Part shown: positions 17,122 to 25,017 of the stretch, piece by piece
How positions within the stretch are numbered: the first letter of the stretch is position 1
Layout of the letters: each line of letters opens with the position of its first letter
Source of the DNA: CAYJBP01 sp964368605
Lineage (GTDB): Bacteria; Bacillota; Dehalobacteriia; UBA4068
Length of the DNA stretch: 29,182 nucleotides
Direction: 5' to 3'
Assembly: GCA_964368605.1 (NCBI GenBank)
Contig: CAYJBP010000019.1
Coordinates: 1-29,182 of the forward strand
Program-made: the position numbers and the translations under genes
The notes under the pieces: model-generated
What the model saw: only the letters and a program-made list of their open reading frames with translations
What the model was told of the DNA's origin: nothing
Databases searched by the model: none

Positions 17122-17484
17122 TTAATAACTTCGCTGTTTTTGGCCTTTTTCCTGGTTATGTTTTTGCAAATCATTGGCGGTGGAAGTAGATTTTAAGTAA
17201 AATAAATCTTGTTCTTTTGGTACAGTATCCAAAATTGTTAAATGATAGCGTTTAGCCAAGGCATTAATAATTTGCCGATACTTGCCCGGGCTATTATCGA
17301 TTAAATAAATTTTTTTGCGTGGCATATTGCGTATAATCATCAGCACCAGCCATTCAATATTATCCAAATCATCATCAATTTGCACAAAAAATGGCTGTAC
17401 CGGTCGGGGCAAGCTGCGTGGTATTAGTATCGCCAGCAAAATAGCCCCGATAAATAATGTGGTGATAATCGCTAAAAAAGTCAT
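17122..17484 (-). CDS. Hypothetical one-helix membrane protein
   Basis: I do not recognise this 120-residue protein. The first 22 residues form one hydrophobic helix, then about 95 residues are soluble. The stretch EWLVLMIIRNMPRKKIYLIDN looks like a compact alpha/beta fold, and the C-terminus is polar with many K, Q and N. It reads in the same direction as comF and ends 48 bases before it, so it may share the transcript. A plus-strand frame over the same DNA has no ribosome site or composition to support it. Confidence 0.65.
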   Translation of the reverse strand: MTFLAIITTLFIGAILLAILIPRSLPRPVQPFFVQIDDDLDNIEWLVLMIIRNMPRKKIYLIDNSPGKYRQIINALAKRYHLTILDTVPKEQDLFYLKSTSTANDLQKHNQEKGQKQRSY

Positions 17485-17555
17485 ATTGCCCCCTTTTAAA
17501 AATTGGCTTATGGCTTTATTTTATGATTATCAAGCGGCGAATATTCCTGGCGGGC

Positions 17556-17584
17556 TTGCCTTTTGCCCAAATTAGTGGTAAAAT
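17556..17584 (+). promoter_or_regulatory. Probable SigA promoter of the lipoprotein gene
   Basis: TTGCCT (17556-17561) and TAAAAT (17579-17584) are separated by 17 bases. The gene start follows about 70 bases on, after a CGGAGG site. Confidence 0.45.
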
Positions 17585-17656
17585 AGTAAGGGAACAATTT
17601 GGCTATTTTTTACATCCTACTTAAATATGTAATTATTTAGCAGTCGGAGGATAAAC

Positions 17657-18669
17657 ATGTTTAAATTAATTAAATTAATGGCCATGCTTATTTTAATAAT
17701 AGCAGCTATGTTAAATATTAGTGCTTGTAAAAACGAGCAGCCAAGTTGGTCTAGCGAAGATATTGTTGAGGAAACCATCATTATCGAGCCAGGCCTAAAT
17801 ACGCAAAATGATGATCAAAACCAAGAAAATCTAAATCCTCCCGAATCATCGCATCCAAATAATCAAGATCAGCCAAGCACAGTTAATCCCGATAGTGCAG
17901 AGCAAATTCCAAGCCCTGATAGCAGCACTAATCCCGAAGATAATCCCGAAGATAATCCCGAAGAAGTTACCTTTAATGATAAAGGCGAGCAGGCTNNNNN
18001 NNNNNNNNNNNNNNNNNNNNNNNNNNNNNNNNNNNNNNNNNNNNNNNNNNNNNNNNNNNNNNNNNNNNNNNNNNNNNNNNNNNNNNNNNNNNNNNTAATC
18101 CCGAAGATAATCCCGAAGAAGTTACCTTTAATGATAAAGGCGAGCAGGCTACTATTGAGGATATTATGGCAAATAAAGCCTTGATTAGCTCTTGTTATTT
18201 TAAGCATACCATTAATGAAACTTTGCAGGTGCAAACCATTTATAAGGGTGAAAAGGCGCAGATAACCACTCAGTTTGGCCAAAACCAACCAACTATAGAT
18301 TTTTATGATTGGGCTGCTTTTGTACGTATTACCTATAGCCCTGGTTCTGCTATGGGTATGATGTCTAAATTTGATCCGAACAGTGTGGAAATTCCCCGTA
18401 ATTTTTTGCTTACGGATTATCATCAATATACATCTATTGGTACAGAAATTATCAATGGACAAACTTGCCTGATTATCGAAAATGATAGCGAAAAATTATG
18501 GATTAGTACCTTGCATGGCCTGCCCTTACAGGCCGAGGTTTTTGATTATTTAAGCAATGAAATATTCTTGGTTCAATATGTGGATTTAACCGTTAATAAT
18601 ATCACTGATCAACAAATTGCTTTGCCCGAAGATTTAACGGTTTATGATGTGGGCACAACAATTAATTAA
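17657..18669 (+). CDS. Lipoprotein with NPED repeats, split only by an assembly gap
   Basis: The signal peptide ends in a lipobox, NISAC, with C24 as the lipidated residue. A proline-, asparagine- and acid-rich linker follows, ending in tandem NPED units. The C-terminal part (18151-18669) is a beta-rich domain with NGQTCLIIENDSEKLWIST and GLPLQAEVFD, resembling LolA/RseB-type lipid-binding folds; that is a weak fold guess. The 100 N (17996-18095) are flanked by two identical 55-base copies. If the copies are merged, the frame joins exactly and gives a 285-residue protein. As printed, the frame breaks. It is one gene, not two. Confidence 0.8.
17929..17965 (+). repeat. Tandem 12-base repeat encoding NPED
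   Basis: Three successive units of AATCCCGAAGAT type (the last diverging to GAAGAA) lie just left of the gap. The true number in the genome may be larger, because short-read assembly collapsed here. Confidence 0.7.
17996..18095. other. 100-N scaffold gap flanked by identical 55-base ends
   Basis: Bases 17941-17995 and 18096-18150 are identical. Exactly 100 N is a placeholder length, and 55 is a standard assembler k-mer size. The two contig ends therefore probably overlap in a graph broken by the tandem AATCCCGAAGAT units. Confidence 0.9.
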
Positions 18670-18676
18670 AAAAAGA

Positions 18677-18706
18677 TTGACAAAACCCTATATTTAATGA
18701 GAAAAT
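18677..18706 (+). promoter_or_regulatory. Probable SigA promoter of the tagO-like gene
   Basis: A consensus TTGACA at 18677-18682 lies 18 bases before GAAAAT (18701-18706). The gene starts 30 bases downstream. The -10 is weak, the -35 perfect. Confidence 0.5.
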
Positions 18707-18736
18707 AAAGGGTAGTACAAAGAAATTAGGTGAAAT

Positions 18737-19786
18737 ATGACCAACTTATGGCTGGGGGTAATAGTTGCTTTAGTGGCGGCCATAATGCTAACCCCACTTA
18801 CTATTAAGGTGGCCAAAAAATTAAATATAGTGGATTTGCCTAATGAGCGCAAGGTGCATCAAGGGGCAACCCCACGCTTGGGCGGTTTGGCAATATATGC
18901 GGCCTTTGTTTTGGGTGCTTTGGCTTTAGGTATTTATACAAGGCAGGTAGCAGCGCTTTTAATTGCAGGCAGCCTGGTTATGCTTACCGGCTTTATCGAT
19001 GATTATAAAGGATTAAGCCCTAAATTAAAATTGCTGGGGCAGGTAATTTCGTCTTTAGTTTTAATCAAAGGCGGCTTTTATGTAGATTTTATTACCAATC
19101 CTTTTTCCGAGGCAGGCTTAATATCTTTAGGGATTTTTACTATTCCGGTAACCATAATTTGGCTAACGGGTGTATCTAATGCCGTAAACTTAATTGATGG
19201 CTTAGATGGCCTTTGCGCCGGGGTTTCGGCCATTGCAGCTATTACGATGATGTTGGTTTGCATTGCCCAAGGGCAAATGGAAACAGCCGCGCTTGCTGCT
19301 GTTTTGGCGGCCGCTGCCTTTGGTTTTTTGCGCTATAATTTTCATCCGGCCAAAACCTTTATGGGCGATTGCGGATCTTTATTTTTGGGCTTTATCATGG
19401 GTGCCTTATCGATAATGGGTTTATCTAAAGGGGCAACCATCATATCTATTTTTATTCCTTTGATCATAATGGGTATTCCCATTTTTGATACATTTTTTGC
19501 TATCAGCCGTCGAGCTTTATTGCATAAACCGATTTTTGGCGCCGACAAAGGCCATTTGCATCATAGCCTATTGCAGCTTGGCTTAAGCCATCGTCAAACG
19601 GTATTGGTTATTTATTTAATCAGCGCATTATTGGGGGTATCGGCCATATTATTGGCCTATTTAACCGGGGCGCAGGCGGTTGCCTTATTAATTGTTGTAA
19701 CGCTAATAACCTTTGCGGGTGCCGAGCATTTGGGCGTATTGCGGGGCAATAAGCATAAGGGCAGCAAAAAGCAGCAAAAGCAATAA
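18737..19786 (+). CDS. Polyprenyl-phosphate GlcNAc/glycosyl-1-phosphate transferase (TagO/WecA family)
   Basis: This integral membrane enzyme would move a sugar-1-phosphate from its UDP form onto undecaprenyl phosphate, the first step of teichoic acid, O-antigen or capsule synthesis. It has 349 residues and about ten or eleven helices. Catalytic marks are D88-D89 in GFIDDYKGLSPK, D154 and D157 in NLIDGLDGL, MGDCGSLFLGF and the HxHH motif at 273-276. Those cytoplasmic loops place it in the MraY/WecA superfamily, nearer WecA/TagO than MraY. The sugar cannot be told from sequence. No other glycan genes are adjacent. Confidence 0.93.
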   Translation: MTNLWLGVIVALVAAIMLTPLTIKVAKKLNIVDLPNERKVHQGATPRLGGLAIYAAFVLGALALGIYTRQVAALLIAGSLVMLTGFIDDYKGLSPKLKLLGQVISSLVLIKGGFYVDFITNPFSEAGLISLGIFTIPVTIIWLTGVSNAVNLIDGLDGLCAGVSAIAAITMMLVCIAQGQMETAALAAVLAAAAFGFLRYNFHPAKTFMGDCGSLFLGFIMGALSIMGLSKGATIISIFIPLIIMGIPIFDTFFAISRRALLHKPIFGADKGHLHHSLLQLGLSHRQTVLVIYLISALLGVSAILLAYLTGAQAVALLIVVTLITFAGAEHLGVLRGNKHKGSKKQQKQ

Positions 19787-19820
19787 ACGATAATATATAT
19801 TCTAAAAAGGAGTGTTGATT

Positions 19821-20345
19821 ATGAGTAAGGGTGGTATTGCGGTATTGGTGGTGGCGGCTTTGGTGTTTGCTACTTTGGGCTTTGTTTTTGGCCAGGTAAT
19901 TCAGGCGGCTGTAGATACCGGTAGCGCAGATAACCCGGTAGTAACCGAAGACTTTGTAGAAACCTATGTAGGAACTCGCTTAGCGGATATGCAAACTAAG
20001 ATTAATGATTTAGAGGAGCAAGTATTGGCTTTATCGGGCGGCAGCACCGGCGATAATTTGGATGTATCTGCTATTCCCGAGCCGGGCAGCGGTACTATTA
20101 CAACCCCGGAAGAGCCTAGCACAGCAACCTCTAGTTTTACAAAAGTAACGGTTCAGGCCGATTCGGTAAATGTTCGCTCTGATGCATCGGCCGAAGCTGA
20201 AATTGTGGGCAATGTAATTGCCGAAACCGAATTAGATTATTTAGGCCAAAAAAATGATAGCGATGGCCAGGTATGGTATAAAGTACGTTTAGCCGATGAT
20301 ACCGAAGGCTGGGTGGCTAGCTGGTTATGCTATGAACCCCAATAA
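19821..20345 (+). CDS. SH3b-domain membrane-anchored protein
   Basis: This 174-residue protein starts at the ATG at 19821, eight bases after AAGGAG; a GTG nine bases earlier lies inside that site. An uncleaved or signal-like helix (about 5-30) is followed by a short coiled segment (TRLADMQTKINDLEEQVLAL), a Thr/Ser/Pro linker and a bacterial SH3 domain (about 108-172). The domain has VNVRSDASAEAEIVGNV and GWVASWLC, its usual landmarks. Such domains bind cell-wall peptides. It sits outside the membrane; its target is unknown. It starts 34 bases after the tagO-like gene and may share its transcript. Confidence 0.82.
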   Translation: MSKGGIAVLVVAALVFATLGFVFGQVIQAAVDTGSADNPVVTEDFVETYVGTRLADMQTKINDLEEQVLALSGGSTGDNLDVSAIPEPGSGTITTPEEPSTATSSFTKVTVQADSVNVRSDASAEAEIVGNVIAETELDYLGQKNDSDGQVWYKVRLADDTEGWVASWLCYEPQ

Positions 20346-20371
20346 GCAAAAAAATTACCTTAATTTACCTC

Positions 20372-20400
20372 TTTATTTTCGACAAATTTTGATATATAAT
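20372..20400 (+). promoter_or_regulatory. Possible promoter of the 46-residue gene
   Basis: A perfect TATAAT (20395-20400) has only a poor -35 (TTTATT, 20372-20377) at 17 bases. An 8-bp inverted repeat follows (TAATTAGG and CCTAATTA near 20398-20431) and could be an operator or leader hairpin. Confidence 0.4.
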
Positions 20401-20473
20401 TAGGATTAGTTTATATGCTATCCCTAATTAAAGTTGGGATTAACCCCTTTTGCTTAAAACTAAGGAGGTAATT

Positions 20474-20614
20474 ATGTTAGCTAATTTTACGGCCGAGCAA
20501 ATAGCCGCTGCTTATCAGGAAATGGCATCTATTAATCAACAAATTTGCCGGGAATTTGCCGAGTTGGAAGACGAAGTAATTATTGACTTTTTAAAGCAAG
20601 ACGAAGCTTGGTAA
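20474..20614 (+). CDS. Small hypothetical protein, 46 residues
   Basis: The frame begins with ATG at 20474, seven bases after a strong AAGGAGG, and ends with TAA at 20612-20614. The product begins MLANFTAEQIAAAYQEMASI and is amphipathic, helical and acidic, with a tail ending QDEAW. A TATAAT promoter lies upstream and a textbook terminator downstream, so the unit looks like a complete small operon. No domain is recognised. Confidence 0.72.
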   Translation: MLANFTAEQIAAAYQEMASINQQICREFAELEDEVIIDFLKQDEAW

Positions 20615-20643
20615 ATGTCATTGATAATAAAATAAGCATTTTT

Positions 20644-20674
20644 AAGGGGCTGTCCAACCGACAGCCCCTTTTTT
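20644..20674 (+). terminator. Strong intrinsic terminator after the 46-residue gene
   Basis: An 11-bp perfect stem (AAGGGGCTGTC and GACAGCCCCTT) with a CAACC loop is followed by a run of six T. It lies 30 bases past the small gene. Confidence 0.92.
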
Positions 20675-20996
20675 ACATCTATGACGGTTAGTGGTTTTTG
20701 GCTTGATATTGCGGGCTGTTTTGGCTTTGCCAAAAAGCGCGGTTTTAAGCCAATTTTTTTCCATGCTGCTTTTTACCTGTATTTTGATTTGCTTGCTTAG
20801 TTTTGGTGTTGGCTTAAAACCTTTTTAAGACCTTGGGGGCCAGCCCCCAATGCCCCCGCAATTTTTTGTAAAAAATTGATTAAAACTTTAAAAAATAGTT
20901 AATGCGACAGCCCCTTTTTATTTGGCTATATAATTTTTTAGGGGATACCGCCTTTATTGTTTAATTTGTAAAAAAGTATTTTGTTTGATGATGATT
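20675..20996. other. Repeat-rich intergenic region
   Basis: No gene is seen. The region contains a 7-bp GC-rich hairpin (TTGGGGG-CCAG-CCCCCAA near 20853-20870), a second hairpin from CAATTTTTT and AAAAAATTG just after it, and near 20909 a repeat of the terminator right arm, GACAGCCCCTTTTT. This looks like decayed or mobile intergenic repeats rather than coding DNA. Confidence 0.55.
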
Positions 20997-21587
20997 TTAT
21001 GATATCTTAAATTTTTGCACAAAAAGAGGGCATTGCTTTTTTAAAGCTATATAAACTGCAAAACCCAAAACACAGCCTAGACTATTTAGCCAAATATCGT
21101 CTATATCTGTTGCTCTTAATTGGGGCAGTTGGCATATTTCTATAAATAAAGATGATAATGCGCCAATTATAATAGCTTTTTTAAAGGAGATATTAGCCCA
21201 TAATAATGGCATAAAAAATCCTATGGGCATAAACATAATGATATTGCCTGCAAAATTAATTAAGAAATAGTTGAAATATCCATCAACAAAAACGGCATTA
21301 TAAGTATCTTTAATTACTTTAAATGGAATAAGATTTATATTAGCGCGACTAAATTCAATAATAAGCGGATTTGTATTTCCCCAGTCTATTTTAGGGATTA
21401 TTGCTTGAGAGGCTAAGCCGGCTATAAAAATAACAAATAAAATAAGGCCCAATTCATGAAAAATAGATGTTTTTAAGCCGCATTTAGCGATAGCCTTAAT
21501 TCTAATATATCTAATAGCTATTATAATAGGCAATGCAATAAGCATATATGGTAGCATATTCACTATATAGTTTATTATTGTGCTCAT
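20997..21587 (-). CDS. VanZ-like family membrane protein
   Basis: This 196-residue protein has about five hydrophobic segments. The VanZ-family core shows as NLIPF (about 85-89), NFAGNIIMFMPIGFFMPLLW, SSLFIEICQL and RATDIDDIWLNSLGC. VanZ itself gives low teicoplanin resistance, but most relatives have no known role, and there are no van genes here. A weak GAAGGT site precedes the start. Composition is more AT-rich than the adjacent che genes. Confidence 0.85.
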   Translation of the reverse strand: MSTIINYIVNMLPYMLIALPIIIAIRYIRIKAIAKCGLKTSIFHELGLILFVIFIAGLASQAIIPKIDWGNTNPLIIEFSRANINLIPFKVIKDTYNAVFVDGYFNYFLINFAGNIIMFMPIGFFMPLLWANISFKKAIIIGALSSLFIEICQLPQLRATDIDDIWLNSLGCVLGFAVYIALKKQCPLFVQKFKIS

Positions 21588-21871
21588 AAAAAACCTTCAA
21601 TCATGGTATTTTTGGTTATTTGTCTTTTTAGATTTATTTTGATATTTGTCTTTTAGTGTTTTGACTGGGTTATGGCTTATTTACATTTATTGGCGGATAT
21701 TTTTATTAATTGCTTTTTTATGCATAGCTGTGGCTTTACCCCCAAGGGCTAAAAAAGGAAGAAAAGCTAAAACAGGCCGATGCTTATTGCCGTAAGAAAA
21801 GGAGCTATCACAAATAGCTTTATTTGCAATAGCCCCTTTTAATAATTTATGATTTTATAGCTAATAAAAAC
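21588..21871. other. Intergenic region between VanZ-like gene and cheA
   Basis: Apart from the hairpin at 21797-21840 I see no gene or clear signal in this AT-rich stretch. Confidence 0.5.
21797..21840 (-). terminator. Probable terminator of the che operon
   Basis: A 12-bp stem with one mismatch (arms 21797-21808 and 21829-21840) encloses a second 6-bp stem. On the minus strand it ends in TTTT about 30 bases past the cheA stop. Confidence 0.55.
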
Positions 21872-23944
21872 TTACTTATGTATCACCAGCGAATTTACAT
21901 CCACGATTAAGCTAATCGAGCCATCGCCTAAAATTGTGCAGCCGGCTAGGCCATGCATATTGTGATTATGCCTTTGAATATAAGTGGGCAGGGGCTTTAC
22001 TACCGCTTGCTGCTCGCCTAATAATTTATCGGCCATAATGCAGTAAGTGTCGGTGTCGGTGGTTATCCTAATTAGGATACCCTCCTCCGGCTTGGTGGTT
22101 TTAGGCTCGATATCAAAAATTTGATATAGGCGCATTACCGAATAACACTCGCCACGCAGCATAATCATCTCATTGCCGTCGGGATCGAGAAATATATCGT
22201 CGGCGCTGGGCTTAAACGATTCCTGTATCGAAAGAATGGGGATAATAAATACCAAATCGCCCACCTCTAGCTTCATACCCTCGATAATGGCCAGGGTTAA
22301 TGGAATTTTAATCTGAATCGAGGTGCCTTTGCCTAAGGTACTGTCGATAGATACCACGCCGCCTACCTTTTCGATATTACGACGCACTACATCCATGCCA
22401 ACCCCTCGGCCGGAAAACTCGGTAACTTTTTCCTTGGTCGAAAAACCGGGCATAAAGATAAAGCCAAAAGCCTCTTTATCGCTAATTTCCTCGGCGGATT
22501 TAGTAGTAATGCCATTAAGCTGGGCTTTTTCTATTAGCTTATTGCGGTCTAGGCCTTTACCGTCATCGGTTACGGTAATGGTAACATCGCTGCCGGTATT
22601 GCGGGCCTCTAGGGTTACGGTACCGGTAGTAGGCTTGCCTATGGCCTCGCGGTCGGCAGTGGTCTCTAAGCCATGGTCTACCGCATTACGGATTAAGTGC
22701 ATTAAAGGATCGGATAGGCTGTCGATAATATTTTTATCAACCTCGGTTTGCTCGCCTAAAATTACCAAATCAACACTTTTATTAATCTTTTTGCTCATAT
22801 CCCTAACGATACGATTCATTTTATGGAAAGTTGTGGATACCGGCAGCATTCGCACCGACATCACTGTATCTTGCAATTCGCTTATCAGCTTTTTAAGCTG
22901 CTGCGATGCTTTTTCAAAACTTTCGACCTTAAGGGCGGTAATTTCCGGGTTTTTGGTAACCATCGATTCGGTGGTTACTATTTCGCCTACTAAATCCAGC
23001 AATTTATCTACTTTATTAACATTAACGCTAATAAAGCTTTGCTTGGCGGTTTCCGGCGGCGGTGCATTTTTGCTGGCGGCCTTATCGGCAGGAGCAGGCT
23101 TAGGCTTAGGCTTAGGTGGCCTAATCGAGGCCGGAATTTCCTCGTTTTGCTCGCCTAATTGCATGATTGTTGATTTTTCTAAGAAAATGGTTTGATCGAT
23201 GGCTTCCTTGATAATATCCGGATTAACCGATGATTGCAAATAAACGACAAAGCCATTATCGATAATCTGCTTGCTGGCAGCATCAGTCATTAAATCCTCA
23301 GGTACATGGGCCATTTTGCGGCAATACTCGCGCAAATCATTTACCACGCCAAAGGCACGGATATTTTCCATTTGACAATCTTTATCAAAGGTAATTTTTA
23401 ATTTATAATAGGGGGCATTTTCATTATCATCGGTGGGCAATAATGATTCGTTTTCGCTTAAATCTACTGCCGCAGGGGCAGTAGGCGTGGCAGCAACTTC
23501 GGCATTTTCGGCTTCGTTTTGTTCGTCGTCGGCCTTGGGCACACGATGATCAAGTAAGCCTAAATAATGCTTAACCTTTTCTTGCAATTCCACATCATCT
23601 TCCACCGGTTCTTGGTCGAGGCTAATTCGGTCGATATCGGCTTTAATCATGTCGCCGGCGGCTAAAACAATATCAAAAATCTGCCCCCAGTCGGCACTGC
23701 GCGCCTTTTTCTCCCTAATTTGAGAAAATAAATCTTCAACGGTATGCGATATTTTGGCTAAGCCATCATAGGACATCATCCCTGAAGATCCCTTTATAGT
23801 GTGCATAACTCTAAAGACTTCATTAACTTGATCATCGCTCATCAAGTTGGATTTTTCCGCTTGCAACATGATATCTTCTAAAGTTTCCAGTAATTGCTGA
23901 GTTTCAAATATAAACACATCTATCATTGGATCGCGTTCAGTCAT
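21872..23944 (-). CDS. cheA: Chemotaxis sensor histidine kinase CheA
   Basis: CheA autophosphorylates in response to receptors and passes phosphate to CheY. At 690 residues it has the classic order: Hpt (P1) with phospho-accepting H48 in VMHTIKGSSGMMSY, a P2-like region near 175-270, a Pro/Ala/Lys linker, dimer helices (about 300-365), the ATPase domain and a CheW-like tail (about 555-690). The N box has LIRNAVDHGLE, and the G boxes show as DDGKGLDRNK and GRGVGMDVVRR. An AAGGTG site precedes the ATG. It is third in cheD-cheY-cheA. Confidence 0.97.
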   Translation of the reverse strand: MTERDPMIDVFIFETQQLLETLEDIMLQAEKSNLMSDDQVNEVFRVMHTIKGSSGMMSYDGLAKISHTVEDLFSQIREKKARSADWGQIFDIVLAAGDMIKADIDRISLDQEPVEDDVELQEKVKHYLGLLDHRVPKADDEQNEAENAEVAATPTAPAAVDLSENESLLPTDDNENAPYYKLKITFDKDCQMENIRAFGVVNDLREYCRKMAHVPEDLMTDAASKQIIDNGFVVYLQSSVNPDIIKEAIDQTIFLEKSTIMQLGEQNEEIPASIRPPKPKPKPAPADKAASKNAPPPETAKQSFISVNVNKVDKLLDLVGEIVTTESMVTKNPEITALKVESFEKASQQLKKLISELQDTVMSVRMLPVSTTFHKMNRIVRDMSKKINKSVDLVILGEQTEVDKNIIDSLSDPLMHLIRNAVDHGLETTADREAIGKPTTGTVTLEARNTGSDVTITVTDDGKGLDRNKLIEKAQLNGITTKSAEEISDKEAFGFIFMPGFSTKEKVTEFSGRGVGMDVVRRNIEKVGGVVSIDSTLGKGTSIQIKIPLTLAIIEGMKLEVGDLVFIIPILSIQESFKPSADDIFLDPDGNEMIMLRGECYSVMRLYQIFDIEPKTTKPEEGILIRITTDTDTYCIMADKLLGEQQAVVKPLPTYIQRHNHNMHGLAGCTILGDGSISLIVDVNSLVIHK

Positions 23945-23984
23945 AAAATCACCTTGCCTATATTATTTTCCCTATGAGCGAGAG

Positions 23985-24341
23985 TTAGCCAAGCTTTTTG
24001 ATAGCCGAAATAATGCCATCTTCTTTAAACGGTTTAACGATAAAGCCTTTAGCGCCGGATAAGATAGCATCGCGTACCATGCCTTCTTGGCCCATTGCCG
24101 AAACCATAACTACCTTTGCAGCAGAATCAAATTTAACAATGGCCGCCAAAGCTTCCAGACCGCTCATTTCCGGCATGGTAATATCCATTGTTACAATATC
24201 GGGCTTTAGTTCTTTGTATTTTTCAACAGCAATAGCACCATTTTCGGCTTCTCCAATAACCTCGTAGCCGTTTTTAGTGAGCATATTCTTAATCTGAATT
24301 CTCATAAAAGCGGCATCGTCAACAATTAGCACCTTGGACAT
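23985..24341 (-). CDS. cheY: Chemotaxis response regulator CheY
   Basis: This is a single 118-residue receiver domain with no output domain, so it acts by binding the flagellar switch. The acid pocket is D8-D9, the phosphorylation site is D53 in TMDITMPEMSG, and K103 is in IVKPFKEDG. S81 stands at the usual Thr/Ser position. AGGAGGG lies before the ATG. It lies between cheD and cheA, with gaps of 24 and 40 bases. Confidence 0.95.
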   Translation of the reverse strand: MSKVLIVDDAAFMRIQIKNMLTKNGYEVIGEAENGAIAVEKYKELKPDIVTMDITMPEMSGLEALAAIVKFDSAAKVVMVSAMGQEGMVRDAILSGAKGFIVKPFKEDGIISAIKKLG

Positions 24342-24365
24342 TAAAAATCCCTCCTGATTTGATAA

Positions 24366-24845
24366 TTAAATGGTTTTTTCACCTTTACCAATAGTTTTTA
24401 TTTTTAAACTGCCGTCTGCGGTATAAAGCTCGATGGTTCTGCCATGGCTTCCACCGGTATCCTGGGCTAAAATAGGAATTCTTAATTTAGCCAAGGTTTG
24501 ACGGCAAGCTTCAACATTATTATCGCCAATTCGCATTACATTAGTGCGGTTGGCTTGTGCAAACATATGCGCCCCGCCGGCCATTTTGGCCTGGATAGCA
24601 GTACGGCGCACCCCCGACATACAAAGCTTATTATAAAGCTCCATAATGCCTGTATCGGCAAATTTTAATTTATTTTGCCCTTGTAAGCCATTAAAAGTAG
24701 GCAGCATTATATGTACCATGCCGCCGATTTTGGCGGTTGGGTCATAAAGAACTACCCCCACGCAAGAGCCTAAGCCCAAGGTGGTTAACATATCTTGTTG
24801 TTTACCAATTTTATAATCGGCAATTCCTATGGTATAATTGGTCAT
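24366..24845 (-). CDS. cheD: Chemoreceptor glutamine deamidase CheD
   Basis: CheD deamidates glutamines on chemoreceptors and in Bacillus-type systems also works with CheC. This 159-residue form has the catalytic GLGSCVGVVLYD (cysteine near 32), GGMVHIMLP (histidine), and the conserved AKMAGGAHMF and DTGGSHGRTI. The ATG at 24845 is chosen; a TTG 21 bases further up is open but lacks a better ribosome site. It is the first gene of the minus-strand che operon. Confidence 0.95.
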   Translation of the reverse strand: MTNYTIGIADYKIGKQQDMLTTLGLGSCVGVVLYDPTAKIGGMVHIMLPTFNGLQGQNKLKFADTGIMELYNKLCMSGVRRTAIQAKMAGGAHMFAQANRTNVMRIGDNNVEACRQTLAKLRIPILAQDTGGSHGRTIELYTADGSLKIKTIGKGEKTI

Positions 24846-24907
24846 ATTTGCAGCCCCAATCGGCAATAGAATTTTTAATTAAATATTTGGCAGCAAGTTT
24901 CGATATA

Positions 24908-24950
24908 AATACTATACAGTAATCATACGTTATTTTAGCAATTTTTGCAA
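24908..24950 (-). promoter_or_regulatory. Probable promoter of cheD-cheY-cheA
   Basis: On the minus strand TTGCAA and TATGAT are separated by 17 bases. The -35 matches four and the -10 five of six consensus bases. It faces away from the FliK-like gene in the shared divergent region. Confidence 0.5.
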
Positions 24951-24987
24951 GCATTAAGCGTAAATTTATTAAAAAAAACAATGTTTT

Positions 24988-24996
24988 TGCTAAAAT
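24988..24996 (+). promoter_or_regulatory. Possible extended -10 promoter of the flagellar accessory cluster
   Basis: TGCTAAAAT has an extended -10 TG and a five-of-six -10 hexamer 22 bases before the first ATG. No good -35 is seen. Confidence 0.4.
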
Positions 24997-25017
24997 TTAG
25001 ATGAAAAGGACAAATTT

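Noticed and set aside
17315..17575. 86-codon frame on the plus strand
   Set aside because: It overlaps the minus-strand one-helix protein, and I saw nothing in its product or upstream sequence to prefer it. The minus-strand frame fits the direction and spacing of comF.
22323..23195. 290-codon open frame on the plus strand opposite cheA
   Set aside because: It lies wholly within cheA, whose Hpt, ATPase and CheW-like domains are all intact on the minus strand. The plus-strand product is Ser/Thr/Leu-rich with no family resemblance.
24846..24875. GCCGAT resembling a SigD (sigma-28) -10 upstream of cheD
   Set aside because: There is no TAAA at the required spacing, and the element would leave no room for a leader and ribosome site before the ATG.
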